From Paenibacillus sp. SYP-B3998 (GTDB taxonomy: Bacteria > Bacillota > Bacilli > Paenibacillales > NBRC-103111), in NCBI RefSeq assembly GCF_010820665.1, contig NZ_JAAIKC010000024.1:1-41733 (forward strand): a DNA stretch of 41,733 bases, written 5' to 3'. The position numbers and the translations under genes were made by a program. Below are positions 15,046 through 24,590 of this stretch, one piece after another. Positions within the stretch are counted from its first letter, which is position 1, and every line of letters starts with the position of its first letter. The notes beneath the pieces were generated by a model. It was not told where the DNA came from. It searched no databases and saw only the letters and a program-made list of their open reading frames with translations.

Positions 15046-16454
15046 TTCATGTTCACCTTGCCTCCGCTAATGGTGACATCATCTACAATGCTAATCGTTG
15101 CATTGGCTTGTTTGAAATCAATACCCTCATCTCCCTGAATCAAGATCTTGGCACCTCCATTCATTTCAATATCGCCCTCAGCAGATAAAATAATTTTCTT
15201 GTCGCTGTTAATTTCAATGCCTCCATCATCGGTTAAACGCATCAAGAGCTTACCGCTGCCCATGATTTCAACCGAACCCGGTTGGAACACAATTTGTTTG
15301 CCATATTTGGTGCTAATGCTTTTGACCGAAGGATCGCTGCGCTTGGAAGTATCTGAAGAAGTCGTATCCACAGAGCTTGCTGCAAATGCATGTCTTTCCT
15401 GCTCATCGGGAAAGTAGAGACGAATATGATCTCCGACTTCGGGCATGCAGTACCAACCGCTTCCGTCTGGGGATGAATAGATCGTCGAATAGGCAAACCA
15501 CAGACTTCCGCCTGTACCCTGCCCCTTGTCTATATCTAATTTCACCTTGACCTTATCCTTGGAAACATCAAGTATTTTCCCAAATAAAGAGGCTCCTACC
15601 AAGGATGGATTGTAGCTTTTTCTACAGCTTAATCCGCTCTTCTCTCTTAAGATGTAGGTATGAATCAGTTCACCGTCTACCATCGCTGTCTCAGCACGAA
15701 ATACATACAGTTTTCGATCCTTGAATTCAACCGTACTGCCCAACTCTAACAGGCGCGTACTCGTGATTTCATAGCTAATCAGGTCCTGCTCATCTAGATT
15801 AGGAAGATCATTAGCTGCTAAAATCCGATAGCCTTTCAAATCTTTTTTAATGGCATAGTTAAACTCTTCCAGCTTATGCCTTGCAGGAAAATCCTGTACG
15901 CCTACATAAAATTTGGTTCCCTTCAATCCGCATATCGGTGCAAGCTGAGCATGGAAATGAGAGGCTAACCGCTTTAGAAACGTCCAATCCGTTTCCTTGT
16001 ACTGGACTAGCAGTCCCCCCGTAGTTGCTCCTTGTGTTGCTTGATCCACGACATCAGAATCCGCATATTCCCCCGTAATCTGGGCAAATAATTCTTGGTA
16101 AGCCATGCTCGCATTTTGAAAGGACCGGCTTCTCTTGTGGATATCCATAAAGAAAGTTGAACTATAGGCTTCAATAGCCATGATTCTTGCATTACGGGTA
16201 GTCTGCACCGTCATATTGGTGACGACACCTTGAAAAAGAGAGCGTGTACCTTCTCCTTCTTTCAAGGTGACCTCCAACCATTCGTCACCATCTGCGCCTT
16301 CGACGTATTGATCCATTTTTTCTTCTGGAACGATGCCCCGAATGTAAAGCTTGGCATGATCGTTGAGCTCTTTTGTCAGGATAAACTCAAGTATGCTTTC
16401 AAATTGATAGGGCGCTATGACAATATCCCCATAACTATAGCTAGATAGGCTCAT
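15042..16454 (-). CDS. vgrG: Short VgrG spike protein without effector tip
   Basis: 470 residues from the ATG at 16452-16454, supported by GGAGGAG; it overlaps the previous stop by 4 bp (ATGA). Domains: gp27/Pvc8-like (1-290, with VQYKETDWTFLKRLASHF and RSFQNASMAYQELF), gp5-like OB (about 295-370, WYCMPEVGDHIRLYFPDEQ), and a beta-helix ending in SGGKVNMK. The protein stops where the long VgrG goes on into its hydrophobic and toxic parts. It is therefore a pure structural spike, perhaps forming heterotrimers or serving as the default tip. Confidence 0.9.
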   Translation of the reverse strand: MSLSSYSYGDIVIAPYQFESILEFILTKELNDHAKLYIRGIVPEEKMDQYVEGADGDEWLEVTLKEGEGTRSLFQGVVTNMTVQTTRNARIMAIEAYSSTFFMDIHKRSRSFQNASMAYQELFAQITGEYADSDVVDQATQGATTGGLLVQYKETDWTFLKRLASHFHAQLAPICGLKGTKFYVGVQDFPARHKLEEFNYAIKKDLKGYRILAANDLPNLDEQDLISYEITSTRLLELGSTVEFKDRKLYVFRAETAMVDGELIHTYILREKSGLSCRKSYNPSLVGASLFGKILDVSKDKVKVKLDIDKGQGTGGSLWFAYSTIYSSPDGSGWYCMPEVGDHIRLYFPDEQERHAFAASSVDTTSSDTSKRSDPSVKSISTKYGKQIVFQPGSVEIMGSGKLLMRLTDDGGIEINSDKKIILSAEGDIEMNGGAKILIQGDEGIDFKQANATISIVDDVTISGGKVNMK

Positions 16455-17041
16455 TCTTGCTCCTCCCCCTTGACTATGCTCACGGTTCGTATGACTTGGA
16501 ATGCAATTTCTCTCCAATTACCGTACTCCCGATACGGACAACAAAATGTTCCCAAGATGGTTTCACCTTCAAATTCAAACATAAACATGATCGTATAAAG
16601 AAACTCATCTAATGCTGAGCTTTTAAATTCAAAGAATCCAATAGGTTTATCATTTACCTGTTCTATCCCATCGGTGTAAAACACGTGCAATGGATTTGCT
16701 CTCTTGATCAGAGCCTTCATCCCATCCGTCAATTCCTTAACCGATTCATCATCCAACTCCTGATCGATCAGGCTGAGCGTAATATTGATGGCCCCCGTCT
16801 CATCGCTCTTAATGATCTGCGGACGCTGCTCATACGGATATTTCAGCTTTCTTTGCTGCTCTGGCATGTCGTCAAAATCTTTCGGCATGTACACCTTCAG
16901 CTTCTCGTCAAAAAAAGCCTGCTCCTCAAACTCGTAGTACCGTTGTCCCACGCGTACAGGCCCTGCACAAATGTCCTTAGGCTCTTGGCTTTTCTCCGCC
17001 TCGTTGATAAAGGCCAATATCTTCTCGTCCGCGTACTCCAT
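16451..17041 (-). CDS. Unknown, possible DcrB/EagR-like (DUF1795) accessory protein
   Basis: 196 residues, AAGGAGG Shine-Dalgarno. Acidic and soluble. The second half (INITLSLIDQEL, LIKRANPLHVFYTDGIEQVNDKPIGFFEF, YTIMFMFEFEGETILGTFCCPY, then WREIAFQVIRTVSI) follows the strand/helix order of DcrB-fold proteins. These include the T6SS EagR chaperones that shield hydrophobic effector segments before loading. The long VgrG carries exactly such segments. Position just upstream of vgrG2 fits, but this is fold-level guessing without search support. Confidence 0.45.
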   Translation of the reverse strand: MEYADEKILAFINEAEKSQEPKDICAGPVRVGQRYYEFEEQAFFDEKLKVYMPKDFDDMPEQQRKLKYPYEQRPQIIKSDETGAINITLSLIDQELDDESVKELTDGMKALIKRANPLHVFYTDGIEQVNDKPIGFFEFKSSALDEFLYTIMFMFEFEGETILGTFCCPYREYGNWREIAFQVIRTVSIVKGEEQE

Positions 17042-17056
17042 CGCTTACACGCCTCC

Positions 17057-17608
17057 TTAGGTTGACTTCCATCCCAAACCCATCAACTGCAGCTTCCGCT
17101 GTTGCAGAAAAACCTCCGCTTGCGCGCACAGCTCTTGACCCAACTGCTCCTGCAACTGCTCAATCAACTCCACCGTACCTACCAAATCTACGGGCACATA
17201 CACCCGCTTTTCCGCACTTTTTAGAATGAAACGTCCGCCGAAGAAGCGGCTGTAGCCTACTTCCGTAATCTCGCTGAGCTTCATCATTTTCACCCCATAC
17301 CAGCGATGGGTGTACAGCAACTGCTCGCTGACTACAACTTTCATGAATGTTAAGGTTACAGACAAGAAGGCGAACAGCGTAGTTGACAGGAGCCCCACCA
17401 GCCAGAGCAGCGCCGCGTCCTCGGCATTCGCTTCCATAAATAGTTGCATCAGCAGCACGCTAATTCCTAAGAGTAGGGCCAGATAGGAACCCGCTCGGAA
17501 ACCACGATTCACCCTAAGTTCCATCTCCCCCCTCTCGTTTCTACGCGCTTTTCGAAAAGCCTGTCCCGCTACATAGACCGAAGCCTTGCGTATGAGATGT
17601 ACATTCAT
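17057..17608 (-). CDS. Membrane protein with two TM segments
   Basis: 183 residues, AGGAGG Shine-Dalgarno. Two adjacent hydrophobic helices (about 36-57 and 66-92), then a cytoplasmic part with LLYTHRWYGVKMMKLSEITEVGYSRFFGGRFIL, which looks like a small PH-type sandwich. Family not recognised. Position among machine genes makes it a candidate for the envelope anchor of the injection machine, together with 17649-18527 and 18611-19087. Confidence 0.6.
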   Translation of the reverse strand: MNVHLIRKASVYVAGQAFRKARRNERGEMELRVNRGFRAGSYLALLLGISVLLMQLFMEANAEDAALLWLVGLLSTTLFAFLSVTLTFMKVVVSEQLLYTHRWYGVKMMKLSEITEVGYSRFFGGRFILKSAEKRVYVPVDLVGTVELIEQLQEQLGQELCAQAEVFLQQRKLQLMGLGWKST

Positions 17609-17648
17609 CTTTTCGTTCCTCCTGTTCCTTATCTTCTCCCGCTATAAG

Positions 17649-18527
17649 TTAAAGATTTTCTTGCTCAGCACTTCGCTCATCAGCTTCCGCCCGCTTCTTT
17701 CTGCTGAACAGTTTTTTAATGAAGGTTCCTAATGCGCCCAGGGCAACCAGAATCACTAGCCCGAACTTTTTACCTACGAGCAGAAGAGTGGCGATCAGCC
17801 CAACTTTCTTAGCGATAACAAGTCCCGCTCCGCCTAGAATCAGGCCTGTCAGACCGTATTGGGATACTTTATCTGTAGATGCGTTAAATTCCTCGTATTT
17901 CTCACCCGCATTAACCGTCAACTTCGGTAAAATCTTCTCGATCAACTGCTTCTTATCCGTTTCCCGATTTTTCGGATCCGAGATTAGAATGGCGGAAATG
18001 TAGCCTTCGCGCGTGAGCATACGCACGTTATAGTTCACCAATTGTTCCTTGTCGTCGTACTCGGCCAGCATGGACCACGTCAAATTGTGGGTAGCCTTAT
18101 CGTAGAAAGGCTCTACATCCCAGCCAGTGACATGAATCCGTGTGCCCTCCGTTCGTTCCTTATTCGCCTCTTCGGTTCCTTCCTTATAGCTCTTCAAAAT
18201 GGCTTTAGGATCGATTTTTTCTTTGTCTGCATCCTTGATATAACCGGTGTCCTCATAGCGGAAAATGACGCTCCATTGCTCTTTCTCATCGGCCGAGAAA
18301 ATACTTCCAAGCTCATTGCCCCTTGGCTTTTGGTTATTATCACGACTCATTTTCATCGTATTTTCAGCATCTAGAAACACGAGAGAGGGGTCAAGATCAA
18401 CCGTTGCCACCTGCTTCAAGCTTACCTTTGTCCCACCCTCGATCCAGTTGTAGTTTTGTTCTGCTGATACCGTGCTGCCTCCAAGCAAGCAAAGAACCAA
18501 GCTTAGATGAATCCAATGTTTTTTCAA
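17649..18527 (-). CDS. DUF2167-like exported membrane protein
   Basis: 292 residues from a TTG start (18525-18527) with AAAGGGG eight bases upstream. N-terminal signal peptide (HLSLVLCLLGGSTVSAEQ), an external domain of about 190 residues with YNWIEGGTKVSLKQVATVDLDPSLVFLDAENT and GWDVEPFYDKATHNLTWSMLAEY, typical of DUF2167. Then two membrane helices (about 220-265) and a Lys/Arg/Glu-rich cytoplasmic tail. In a monoderm this gives a domain on the outer face of the membrane. Its role could be in docking the machine to the envelope. Confidence 0.65.
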   Translation of the reverse strand: MKKHWIHLSLVLCLLGGSTVSAEQNYNWIEGGTKVSLKQVATVDLDPSLVFLDAENTMKMSRDNNQKPRGNELGSIFSADEKEQWSVIFRYEDTGYIKDADKEKIDPKAILKSYKEGTEEANKERTEGTRIHVTGWDVEPFYDKATHNLTWSMLAEYDDKEQLVNYNVRMLTREGYISAILISDPKNRETDKKQLIEKILPKLTVNAGEKYEEFNASTDKVSQYGLTGLILGGAGLVIAKKVGLIATLLLVGKKFGLVILVALGALGTFIKKLFSRKKRAEADERSAEQENL

Positions 18528-18610
18528 ACGAATTACCCCTTTTTCTACATTCCTATTTATTTATTCCGTTGTCTATATACGCCAATACGTCATGAGCATT
18601 TCCTTGATTG

Positions 18611-19087
18611 TTATAAAGATCGAATGAACGAAGAGAACACAGTACCGATGATTAAAAATGCTACATAGACTGCAGCAGTAAGCCCTAATGAGAGCAATAG
18701 CTTAACGAATACTGGCATTTTGGACCTGAACATGCGCATAGAGGTGGCCATCGCCAAGATTCCCAGCAAAGCTCCAAGAACCCCTCCAACAAAAACCATC
18801 GCTATAGGCAGCACACTGAATACCCATTCGTATGCTTTTAATTTGCGAGCAAGCTCAATTAGGGTACCGTCAAGACGAAGCTGCGGCACATAATCAAATC
18901 CTCGTTTTAACGAAAGATGTCTCGTTCCATTGGTTCCAGGGATGGCATAGTTGTTACCCTTCTCCATGCCTTTCCCTTTTAGCTTATCCAGCTTATTTCC
19001 ATTAACGAATACGGTAGGTTTCCCGTATAGCCCTGCGGTTGTAACTGTAAGCTGCGTTTCTTGATCCAATGCTAATTCATATTTCAT
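18611..19087 (-). CDS. Unknown membrane protein, two C-terminal TM helices
   Basis: 158 residues, AAGGAG ribosome binding site. The N-terminal 85 residues are beta-rich (ELALDQETQLTVTTAGLYGKPTVFVNG) followed by two membrane helices (about 90-115 and 125-155). Not recognised as a family. Gene order places it with the two other membrane proteins of the cluster. Confidence 0.55.
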   Translation of the reverse strand: MKYELALDQETQLTVTTAGLYGKPTVFVNGNKLDKLKGKGMEKGNNYAIPGTNGTRHLSLKRGFDYVPQLRLDGTLIELARKLKAYEWVFSVLPIAMVFVGGVLGALLGILAMATSMRMFRSKMPVFVKLLLSLGLTAAVYVAFLIIGTVFSSFIRSL

Positions 19088-19116
19088 TCTGATTCTCCTT
19101 CGTGTCTAAGTTGAGC

Positions 19117-19902
19117 TTAATCCACAATCATCCGGCGTGGCGCTCCAGGTCTCAGATCGGGCTTCGCCCGAGTGCCTCCCTGCGTCTCCTCCAGGATACG
19201 GGTCAAATATTTGTGAATGTGGACATTATCGTAAGCTTTGTAACCTGTACCTAAGCGACTGCCAATATAATGAAGAATCAGGTCGCGATTCACGGTTCCT
19301 TGATTCAGACACTGCATCGCAAAAGCGATGTCATAGGCATTCGAGCTGCCTGCGCTTAGCAGCTGGGCACCAAAATATCGCGTCAACGCTGGGCTCAGAC
19401 TACTTTGGCCAAGCGCTGAATAGGCCGTGTAAATGCTATTCCATGTGTTGTACTCCGTGGCACAATCCGCGAAGCTCTGGTAGTCGGAGCGCAGCTTCGC
19501 TCCTTCCTTGAGCTTGAACCTCCCCAGCTCCAACTCGTTGCCACGAAGAGAGATATCATCATCGAGCACAATATCCGTGTTGTATAGGGTGAAATCCAGC
19601 TGAGCTACCGCTTCCCTGAAGCGAATTTTCAACACAGTCTCTCTGCCAGTCGCGCTATACGAGAGCGAATAATCTTGCTCCAACGCGTAGATTCTGCTGC
19701 CGAACTTGACGAGACCACTAGACACAATAAGGTTTTCGGCTGTAATCCGCACCTCGGCTCCTGCCAAGATCCCATCCGAGTATGCCTGATAGGATAACTC
19801 AGTGAAGCGCCTCGGATCATCCCGCAAGCTCTCTAGCATATCCCGCTTGAGAATACGTCCCTTCGTAAAATTCGGATAAACGTTAGTGAACAGTCCGCTC
19901 AC
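19117..19902 (-). CDS. Unknown cluster protein, baseplate candidate
   Basis: 261 residues from a GTG start; the AAGGAGG is very close to it, so the exact start is uncertain. Reads LFTNVYPNFTKGRILKRDML at the front, then a beta-rich segment (AEVRITAENLIVSSGLVKFGSRIYALEQDYSL) that recalls the N-terminal sandwich of phage baseplate or tail-fibre initiator proteins. The second half is helical and contains YNTWNSIYTAYSALGQSSLSP and a 'DIAFAMQCLNQGTVNRDLI' helix. No enzyme motif, no membrane segment. A baseplate role is inference from beta layout and position. Confidence 0.5.
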   Translation of the reverse strand: MSGLFTNVYPNFTKGRILKRDMLESLRDDPRRFTELSYQAYSDGILAGAEVRITAENLIVSSGLVKFGSRIYALEQDYSLSYSATGRETVLKIRFREAVAQLDFTLYNTDIVLDDDISLRGNELELGRFKLKEGAKLRSDYQSFADCATEYNTWNSIYTAYSALGQSSLSPALTRYFGAQLLSAGSSNAYDIAFAMQCLNQGTVNRDLILHYIGSRLGTGYKAYDNVHIHKYLTRILEETQGGTRAKPDLRPGAPRRMIVD

Positions 19903-19938
19903 CCTCCTTCTCGTGCCTACCTTCGTAATTTCTAGCCT

Positions 19939-22593
19939 CTATTTCCAACCGTCAAAGAAATCCAGCTCCGATAAATCATTCTCAAAGGCGAAAAATTGCT
20001 TTGTCCCCCTGTATAACTGTTCATCTCGCCTTGTAATTGGCAGCACGTGGAAGCCCCACGCATTCGCCTCGGCGAACACAAACAACTTCACTTCGCCGTT
20101 GATAATAGAGTCCGTATCATCCTGCGGAATTTTGGTACCATAAGCTTCCTTAATATCTTCATAGCGGATAGGCGTGTAGCTGCTTGCATCACTGGTGTAC
20201 ACATATTTGTGCCTGACTTCTCCGTCTCCGCCCTTCAAATAAAATTCCACCTCGACGGCGCTGAATGGACGGGATACGGAACCTTGCACGTGACTCAGTC
20301 TTTCCTGCATACTGATAAGCAGCTTTTCTTGTCGGCTGTGCGTAAAAGCAACGACCGAGTAAGGAACGATCGGCGCATCATTCGTAATGCTCGCTTCGAT
20401 AATGCCTGCCTTGCGGTCGTTCAAATACCGAATGGCGCCTCGCAAGCAAGCCAATTTCAAGTCTGGAACTTGTCCTGGATGCTCTGTCTTTTGGCGAAAC
20501 TCAATACTGCGACCTGCTACAAATTCCTTTAAAGCTTCTCGAAATACATCAATCGTACAGGATTGCCCTGTCAGCTTAATAATGGAATAATCCTGAAGCT
20601 TTCCTTCCTGGTAATAATCCTCCAGAAACTTGCGCACGATGTCATAGATATCCGCTTTAATCAACTGATTGATTTCCTTGATGTTGAACACTACATTTGG
20701 GAAATCATAGACATCCTTCATGACATCGTGATCTGTCAGCGACAAGCACCAGCGATCGACAGCTGTAATTTTCAAATCATTTTCCTGACGGTTGCCGCTG
20801 TCTGAATCAAACCGATTGCGGACAATGCCTGTTTTACGGAAAAATTCTTTCTTCATGTTGTCAGCAATTTCCCAAAGGAAATAAAAGTTGCTTCGCACAC
20901 GCAGGTACTCTTCCCTTGTCCGGTTTTCATACGTTTTGAAGCGAGTCGGGATCAGCTTCTCCGCTTCGCGATAAGCGGCTTCGAAGCCCTCGTACACCGA
21001 GCTTACCCCGTATTCATCCACATGCCGATACAGATCAGTTCCCGGAATATCGATCAAATGATCAATATCGGTCACACGCCTGCGGCTGCTGTAATAATCA
21101 GCAAACACAATTTTCATAAATTGCATAATTCGGTACGTAATATTGTTCCCGCCATAATTGGTATCGCCGTTCTCATAGGCGGTGTGGATATCGAGCTTGT
21201 AGGAAAGGTGACCATCTTCGATCCGAAACCGACAGGAGGAAAGGTCCGTTGTGCCACCTCCACAATCAATAACGAGCGCATTGTACGACTCTCCATCCAT
21301 GAAGCTGCGCTTTTCTATCTGATCAGCTATCGTATTGTAGAGCACAGCCATGCCTTCATCTAAACCATGCTCAGTCTCAATGTCGTATTCAGGCAAAATA
21401 GTGGCAAACATGTCACTGAACTGCGTTCTCAGTTTAACTGGACTGGAAATATGTAAATGCTTAAAGCGACATTTGAACTGGTGCTCCGCCATCTCCACTA
21501 CATGAGTGATATAAGCTCTCAGAATATCGCTCCTAACAACAGACAAAGCATTCCCCTGCGGGTCCATCAGCTCTTCTGTTTGCTTGTAGTTATTCACCCA
21601 GCGTTTAATGCCGTGAAACACGGTAGCATGGCCCGTATAGCCGCTCTTTTTCATCGATTTCAAAGCTTCATAGCCAAAATGATACCGAATCTTTGAAGCA
21701 TCCGAGCAATCTGCCACGCTCACAACGGTTGGCAGCACCTCAATCCATTCTTCTGTTTTGCGAGTCATATTGGGAAAGGATACGTAGTTGATCCGACCTA
21801 ACCCGATTCTCCCGTTTAACTGATCGTGAGCAGAAGGGGTGGAGATATACGAGCTGTCAAGGAAAGCACCCGCTGTTGTATTCGAGGTGCCAAAGTCGAT
21901 GGCAAGCACCACTTCTGTCTCTTCTAGCTCCCTGATATCCAAATCGGCGATTGGAATACGACAGTAGTGGAGATTAACTGGAGGGAGCGGCTTGTCCTGC
22001 TGATAGGACTTGTAAATATATTCCGAATCTTGTTTACGAAAAAACAAGAAGCTATAGTTTTTATTGCCGGTTTGATAGAAAGGAATCTCTTTGGACACTC
22101 CCAGATAATAAACACCTGACTCCGCTGCATCTCTAATCAGATAGGCAATCCCGCATAACTCCTGATGATCGTTCACGATAAGCACATTCGATTCCGTAAA
22201 CGTGCTGGGTACCTCGATCCGATACTTATCCCGACTGTCTACCTGAAGACCCGAGTAAAGGGTAAGCCTGGCTGGTACCTTGAGACTGCCATTATCCCGA
22301 ATGGGCGTATTCAGATAGCGCTTCAGATGAGCTTCGACCCGCTCATGTCCGCCATGCTTAAAGCTTGTGATCAGCAAGCTCTGCTCCGCATTTCGGTATT
22401 TCAACACCGTTCGCATGAGCGCCTCTCTATCAAGTGAACCTGACAGCCCTTCGACCAATTTCTCTTTATGGCAAATGCTTCGTAATTGAAGGGTCGTCAT
22501 CTCCGACAACTCATCACGTGTATAGGTCGCTATATTGCGCTCTTCCCTTTCCATGCTTTTTGGCGAATTCAGCTTGTAGGTATACCCCTTCAT
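19939..22593 (-). CDS. Hsp70/actin-like ATPase
   Basis: 884 residues from MKGYTYKLNSPKS (ATG 22591-22593, with GAGAGG upstream). Longer frames to 22677 would overlap the preceding gene. N-terminal SAP-like helix pair (LSEMTTLQLRSICHKEKLV). Then an actin-fold ATPase: VVLAIDFGTSNTTAGAF (phosphate 1), NALVIDCGGGTTDLSSCRF (phosphate 2) and IIKLTGQSCTIDVFREAL (adenosine-like motif). The C-terminal part lacks the usual Hsp70 substrate domain. It sits in the same operon as a J-domain protein. A T6SS normally uses the ClpV AAA+ ATPase to recycle the sheath; none is seen, so this ATPase might fill that or an assembly role. Confidence 0.75.
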   Translation of the reverse strand: MKGYTYKLNSPKSMEREERNIATYTRDELSEMTTLQLRSICHKEKLVEGLSGSLDREALMRTVLKYRNAEQSLLITSFKHGGHERVEAHLKRYLNTPIRDNGSLKVPARLTLYSGLQVDSRDKYRIEVPSTFTESNVLIVNDHQELCGIAYLIRDAAESGVYYLGVSKEIPFYQTGNKNYSFLFFRKQDSEYIYKSYQQDKPLPPVNLHYCRIPIADLDIRELEETEVVLAIDFGTSNTTAGAFLDSSYISTPSAHDQLNGRIGLGRINYVSFPNMTRKTEEWIEVLPTVVSVADCSDASKIRYHFGYEALKSMKKSGYTGHATVFHGIKRWVNNYKQTEELMDPQGNALSVVRSDILRAYITHVVEMAEHQFKCRFKHLHISSPVKLRTQFSDMFATILPEYDIETEHGLDEGMAVLYNTIADQIEKRSFMDGESYNALVIDCGGGTTDLSSCRFRIEDGHLSYKLDIHTAYENGDTNYGGNNITYRIMQFMKIVFADYYSSRRRVTDIDHLIDIPGTDLYRHVDEYGVSSVYEGFEAAYREAEKLIPTRFKTYENRTREEYLRVRSNFYFLWEIADNMKKEFFRKTGIVRNRFDSDSGNRQENDLKITAVDRWCLSLTDHDVMKDVYDFPNVVFNIKEINQLIKADIYDIVRKFLEDYYQEGKLQDYSIIKLTGQSCTIDVFREALKEFVAGRSIEFRQKTEHPGQVPDLKLACLRGAIRYLNDRKAGIIEASITNDAPIVPYSVVAFTHSRQEKLLISMQERLSHVQGSVSRPFSAVEVEFYLKGGDGEVRHKYVYTSDASSYTPIRYEDIKEAYGTKIPQDDTDSIINGEVKLFVFAEANAWGFHVLPITRRDEQLYRGTKQFFAFENDLSELDFFDGWK

Positions 22594-22621
22594 GTCACTT
22601 TCATCCTCTCTTACTCCCCGT

Positions 22622-23311
22622 TCAATGCATCGCCATGCGATCGATCCGCATCGTTTCCTCGACATCAATGATGCCAAAATGATGCTCCCAATACGTTTGC
22701 GTATGAAAACGCACGGGCAAAAAAATCGCTTTGACCAGTTCCAGCTTAGCGCGTGCGGTTACAGTCTCTTCCTGACCTACATAGAACAGCAGCTCATCCT
22801 TCTCTTCGCAGTTCGCATAAATCGTGGAATTCTTGAACAGCTTACGCATCGTATCCTTCAACAGATAAACCGCTTCCCCGGTCTCATACAAGCTGAGAAT
22901 ATTACCCGCCACAACTTCCTGCTCTTCTTTATTCAGCAGCTTCATCTTCTCCCAGATATGACTTCCGAATATCCCTGCCTCCAAATCCCGCAGCACAAAC
23001 TTGATATAAAACTCACGCTTGTTCATTCCCTGCTGTAAATCCATATCGGCCAGAAAGTGAATGAGAATATCGAACAACGTATGCCGCAGCTCATCTTCTT
23101 CCGTGTTGTTAATGTCGAATAAATCCCGAAATATATCATAGAAACGATAGTACGGATTAATTTCCACCGATGGTTCCACCGTTGTCGCGTTCAGTGTTTC
23201 ATGGCTAAGCTCCATGTAGGGTGAATACACTTTTGCCGGAGAAAAATACAGATCGCGCTTGGCCATCTTGCTGTTTCTAGCCTTGATGACCAAATCCCAA
23301 ATATAATTCAC
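22622..23311 (-). CDS. Unknown cluster protein
   Basis: 229 residues from a GTG at 23309-23311. This start is chosen because it overlaps the previous stop as GTGA and has AAGGAG seven bases upstream; an ATG six bases earlier is too close to the Shine-Dalgarno. Mostly helical, acidic, soluble (FYDIFRDLFDINNTEEDELRHTLFDILIHFLADMDLQ). Conserved-looking aromatic end, FHTQTYWEHHFGIIDVEETMRIDRMAMH. No family recognised. Tight coupling to the 425-residue gene upstream suggests the two act in one complex. Confidence 0.55.
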   Translation of the reverse strand: MNYIWDLVIKARNSKMAKRDLYFSPAKVYSPYMELSHETLNATTVEPSVEINPYYRFYDIFRDLFDINNTEEDELRHTLFDILIHFLADMDLQQGMNKREFYIKFVLRDLEAGIFGSHIWEKMKLLNKEEQEVVAGNILSLYETGEAVYLLKDTMRKLFKNSTIYANCEEKDELLFYVGQEETVTARAKLELVKAIFLPVRFHTQTYWEHHFGIIDVEETMRIDRMAMH

Positions 23312-24585
23312 GTCCATTCTCCTTCGCATTTATATTCAGGGAAGTACATTTGAACCTCAGACACTAGAAAACTCATCAAGTCTTCCACGATAAAGCTTCC
23401 ACTCCCGCGGTTACCAAAGCGTAATCGCATGACCTTCTTGTCACTTTCCACGCGGACATGATCACTGATGAAAGAATTCATCCCGTAAGTTGCTTGTTTC
23501 CCATCCGATCTGTCTATAATATCTATCTGCTCCAGGTCAAGAAACTCGCAAGCTTCGAAGGAATTGACGATTCGGTTAATTTCCCCTTTGGCCCGTACGG
23601 TCAACGCTTGCTTGCGGGCAAATCCGCCAGTGAAGCTGTCTTTTCGCTTATTGGACACAAGTCCGTAAGGCAATCTTCCAATTTTGGTAGCGATTGGCTT
23701 CGTAATTTTGAACACATTCCATATGCCTGATTTCTCCTGCGGTGATACAACAGTCAATTCTTCTGGCATGCGCTTGATATAGCGGATCAGCTCCGCATCG
23801 CCATCAACCAGGTAGCCGTGCTCCGCTCCCGTCTTACGCAAGGACAATACATGTTCGAAATTAACCCGATCTGTCGCCGGAATAGGGAAGCCGACATTTT
23901 TGAGCGCTAGTCTTTCTATGTTCCACATGGGCACTATATCTAGCTTCTTGAAGGCTTCAAACTCCTCCAGGTCAACTCGTATTTCCAGAATTTCCTCTTC
24001 TGTGCCTACTGCTCCCCTACTACCTGTCCACACCACATTAAAAAACTTGTTCGCATAGGGATGATTAATTGTTTTCCAAGGTGTATTATTTTTTTGAAAT
24101 ACATGATAAAGCTTTTCCAGCTCGCCGATATACGTGCGGTTCTGCTGCAAACGCACTTCGATAGCATAGCTACCAAGCGAAGTAATGAGCTCTCCTTGAA
24201 ACACTCTTTTCCCTTCCAGCAGCTCTTGAATCTTCCGGTATTGGCATTGCAAAAATACCGTCATGAGCGTGGCTTCTCCTTCAAGGTTCTTCTCATGCAG
24301 CAGATGCTTCAAGTCGCAGATTGGCTTATCCCTATCCGCCTCTAGCATCGGATACAGAAACTCGTGAATAGGATCAATGTCTTCCCTTTGGCAAATCGTG
24401 ACATAAATATCCTGACCTTCCTCACGTTCTTCCACTTCCTTGAATACACGCTCTTCCAGCTGCCTGTTCAGGTCTTCCTGATAGTCTACCAAGTTTAAAA
24501 AAACACCCGTCATGATGTTCTTCAAAAGTTTGCGCTGCTCCAGATCATCCATCCTGCTTAACCTATCCAGAATAATATCCTTCAT
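23308..24585 (-). CDS. Unknown cluster protein (annotated elsewhere as 'normocyte-binding protein'), baseplate candidate
   Basis: 425 residues, GGAGG Shine-Dalgarno. Starts MKDIILDRLSRMDDLEQRKLLKNIMTGVF, a helical N-terminus, then beta-rich parts including WNIERLALKNVGFPIPATDRVNFEHVLSL and an end with RVESDKKVMRLRFGNRGSGSFIVEDLMSFLVSEVQMYFPEY. I have seen such proteins in Firmicutes under the uninformative name 'normocyte-binding protein'. Size and position are compatible with a baseplate wedge or TssF/TssK counterpart, but no motif proves it. Confidence 0.5.
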   Translation of the reverse strand: MKDIILDRLSRMDDLEQRKLLKNIMTGVFLNLVDYQEDLNRQLEERVFKEVEEREEGQDIYVTICQREDIDPIHEFLYPMLEADRDKPICDLKHLLHEKNLEGEATLMTVFLQCQYRKIQELLEGKRVFQGELITSLGSYAIEVRLQQNRTYIGELEKLYHVFQKNNTPWKTINHPYANKFFNVVWTGSRGAVGTEEEILEIRVDLEEFEAFKKLDIVPMWNIERLALKNVGFPIPATDRVNFEHVLSLRKTGAEHGYLVDGDAELIRYIKRMPEELTVVSPQEKSGIWNVFKITKPIATKIGRLPYGLVSNKRKDSFTGGFARKQALTVRAKGEINRIVNSFEACEFLDLEQIDIIDRSDGKQATYGMNSFISDHVRVESDKKVMRLRFGNRGSGSFIVEDLMSFLVSEVQMYFPEYKCEGEWT

Positions 24586-24590
24586 TCGGG

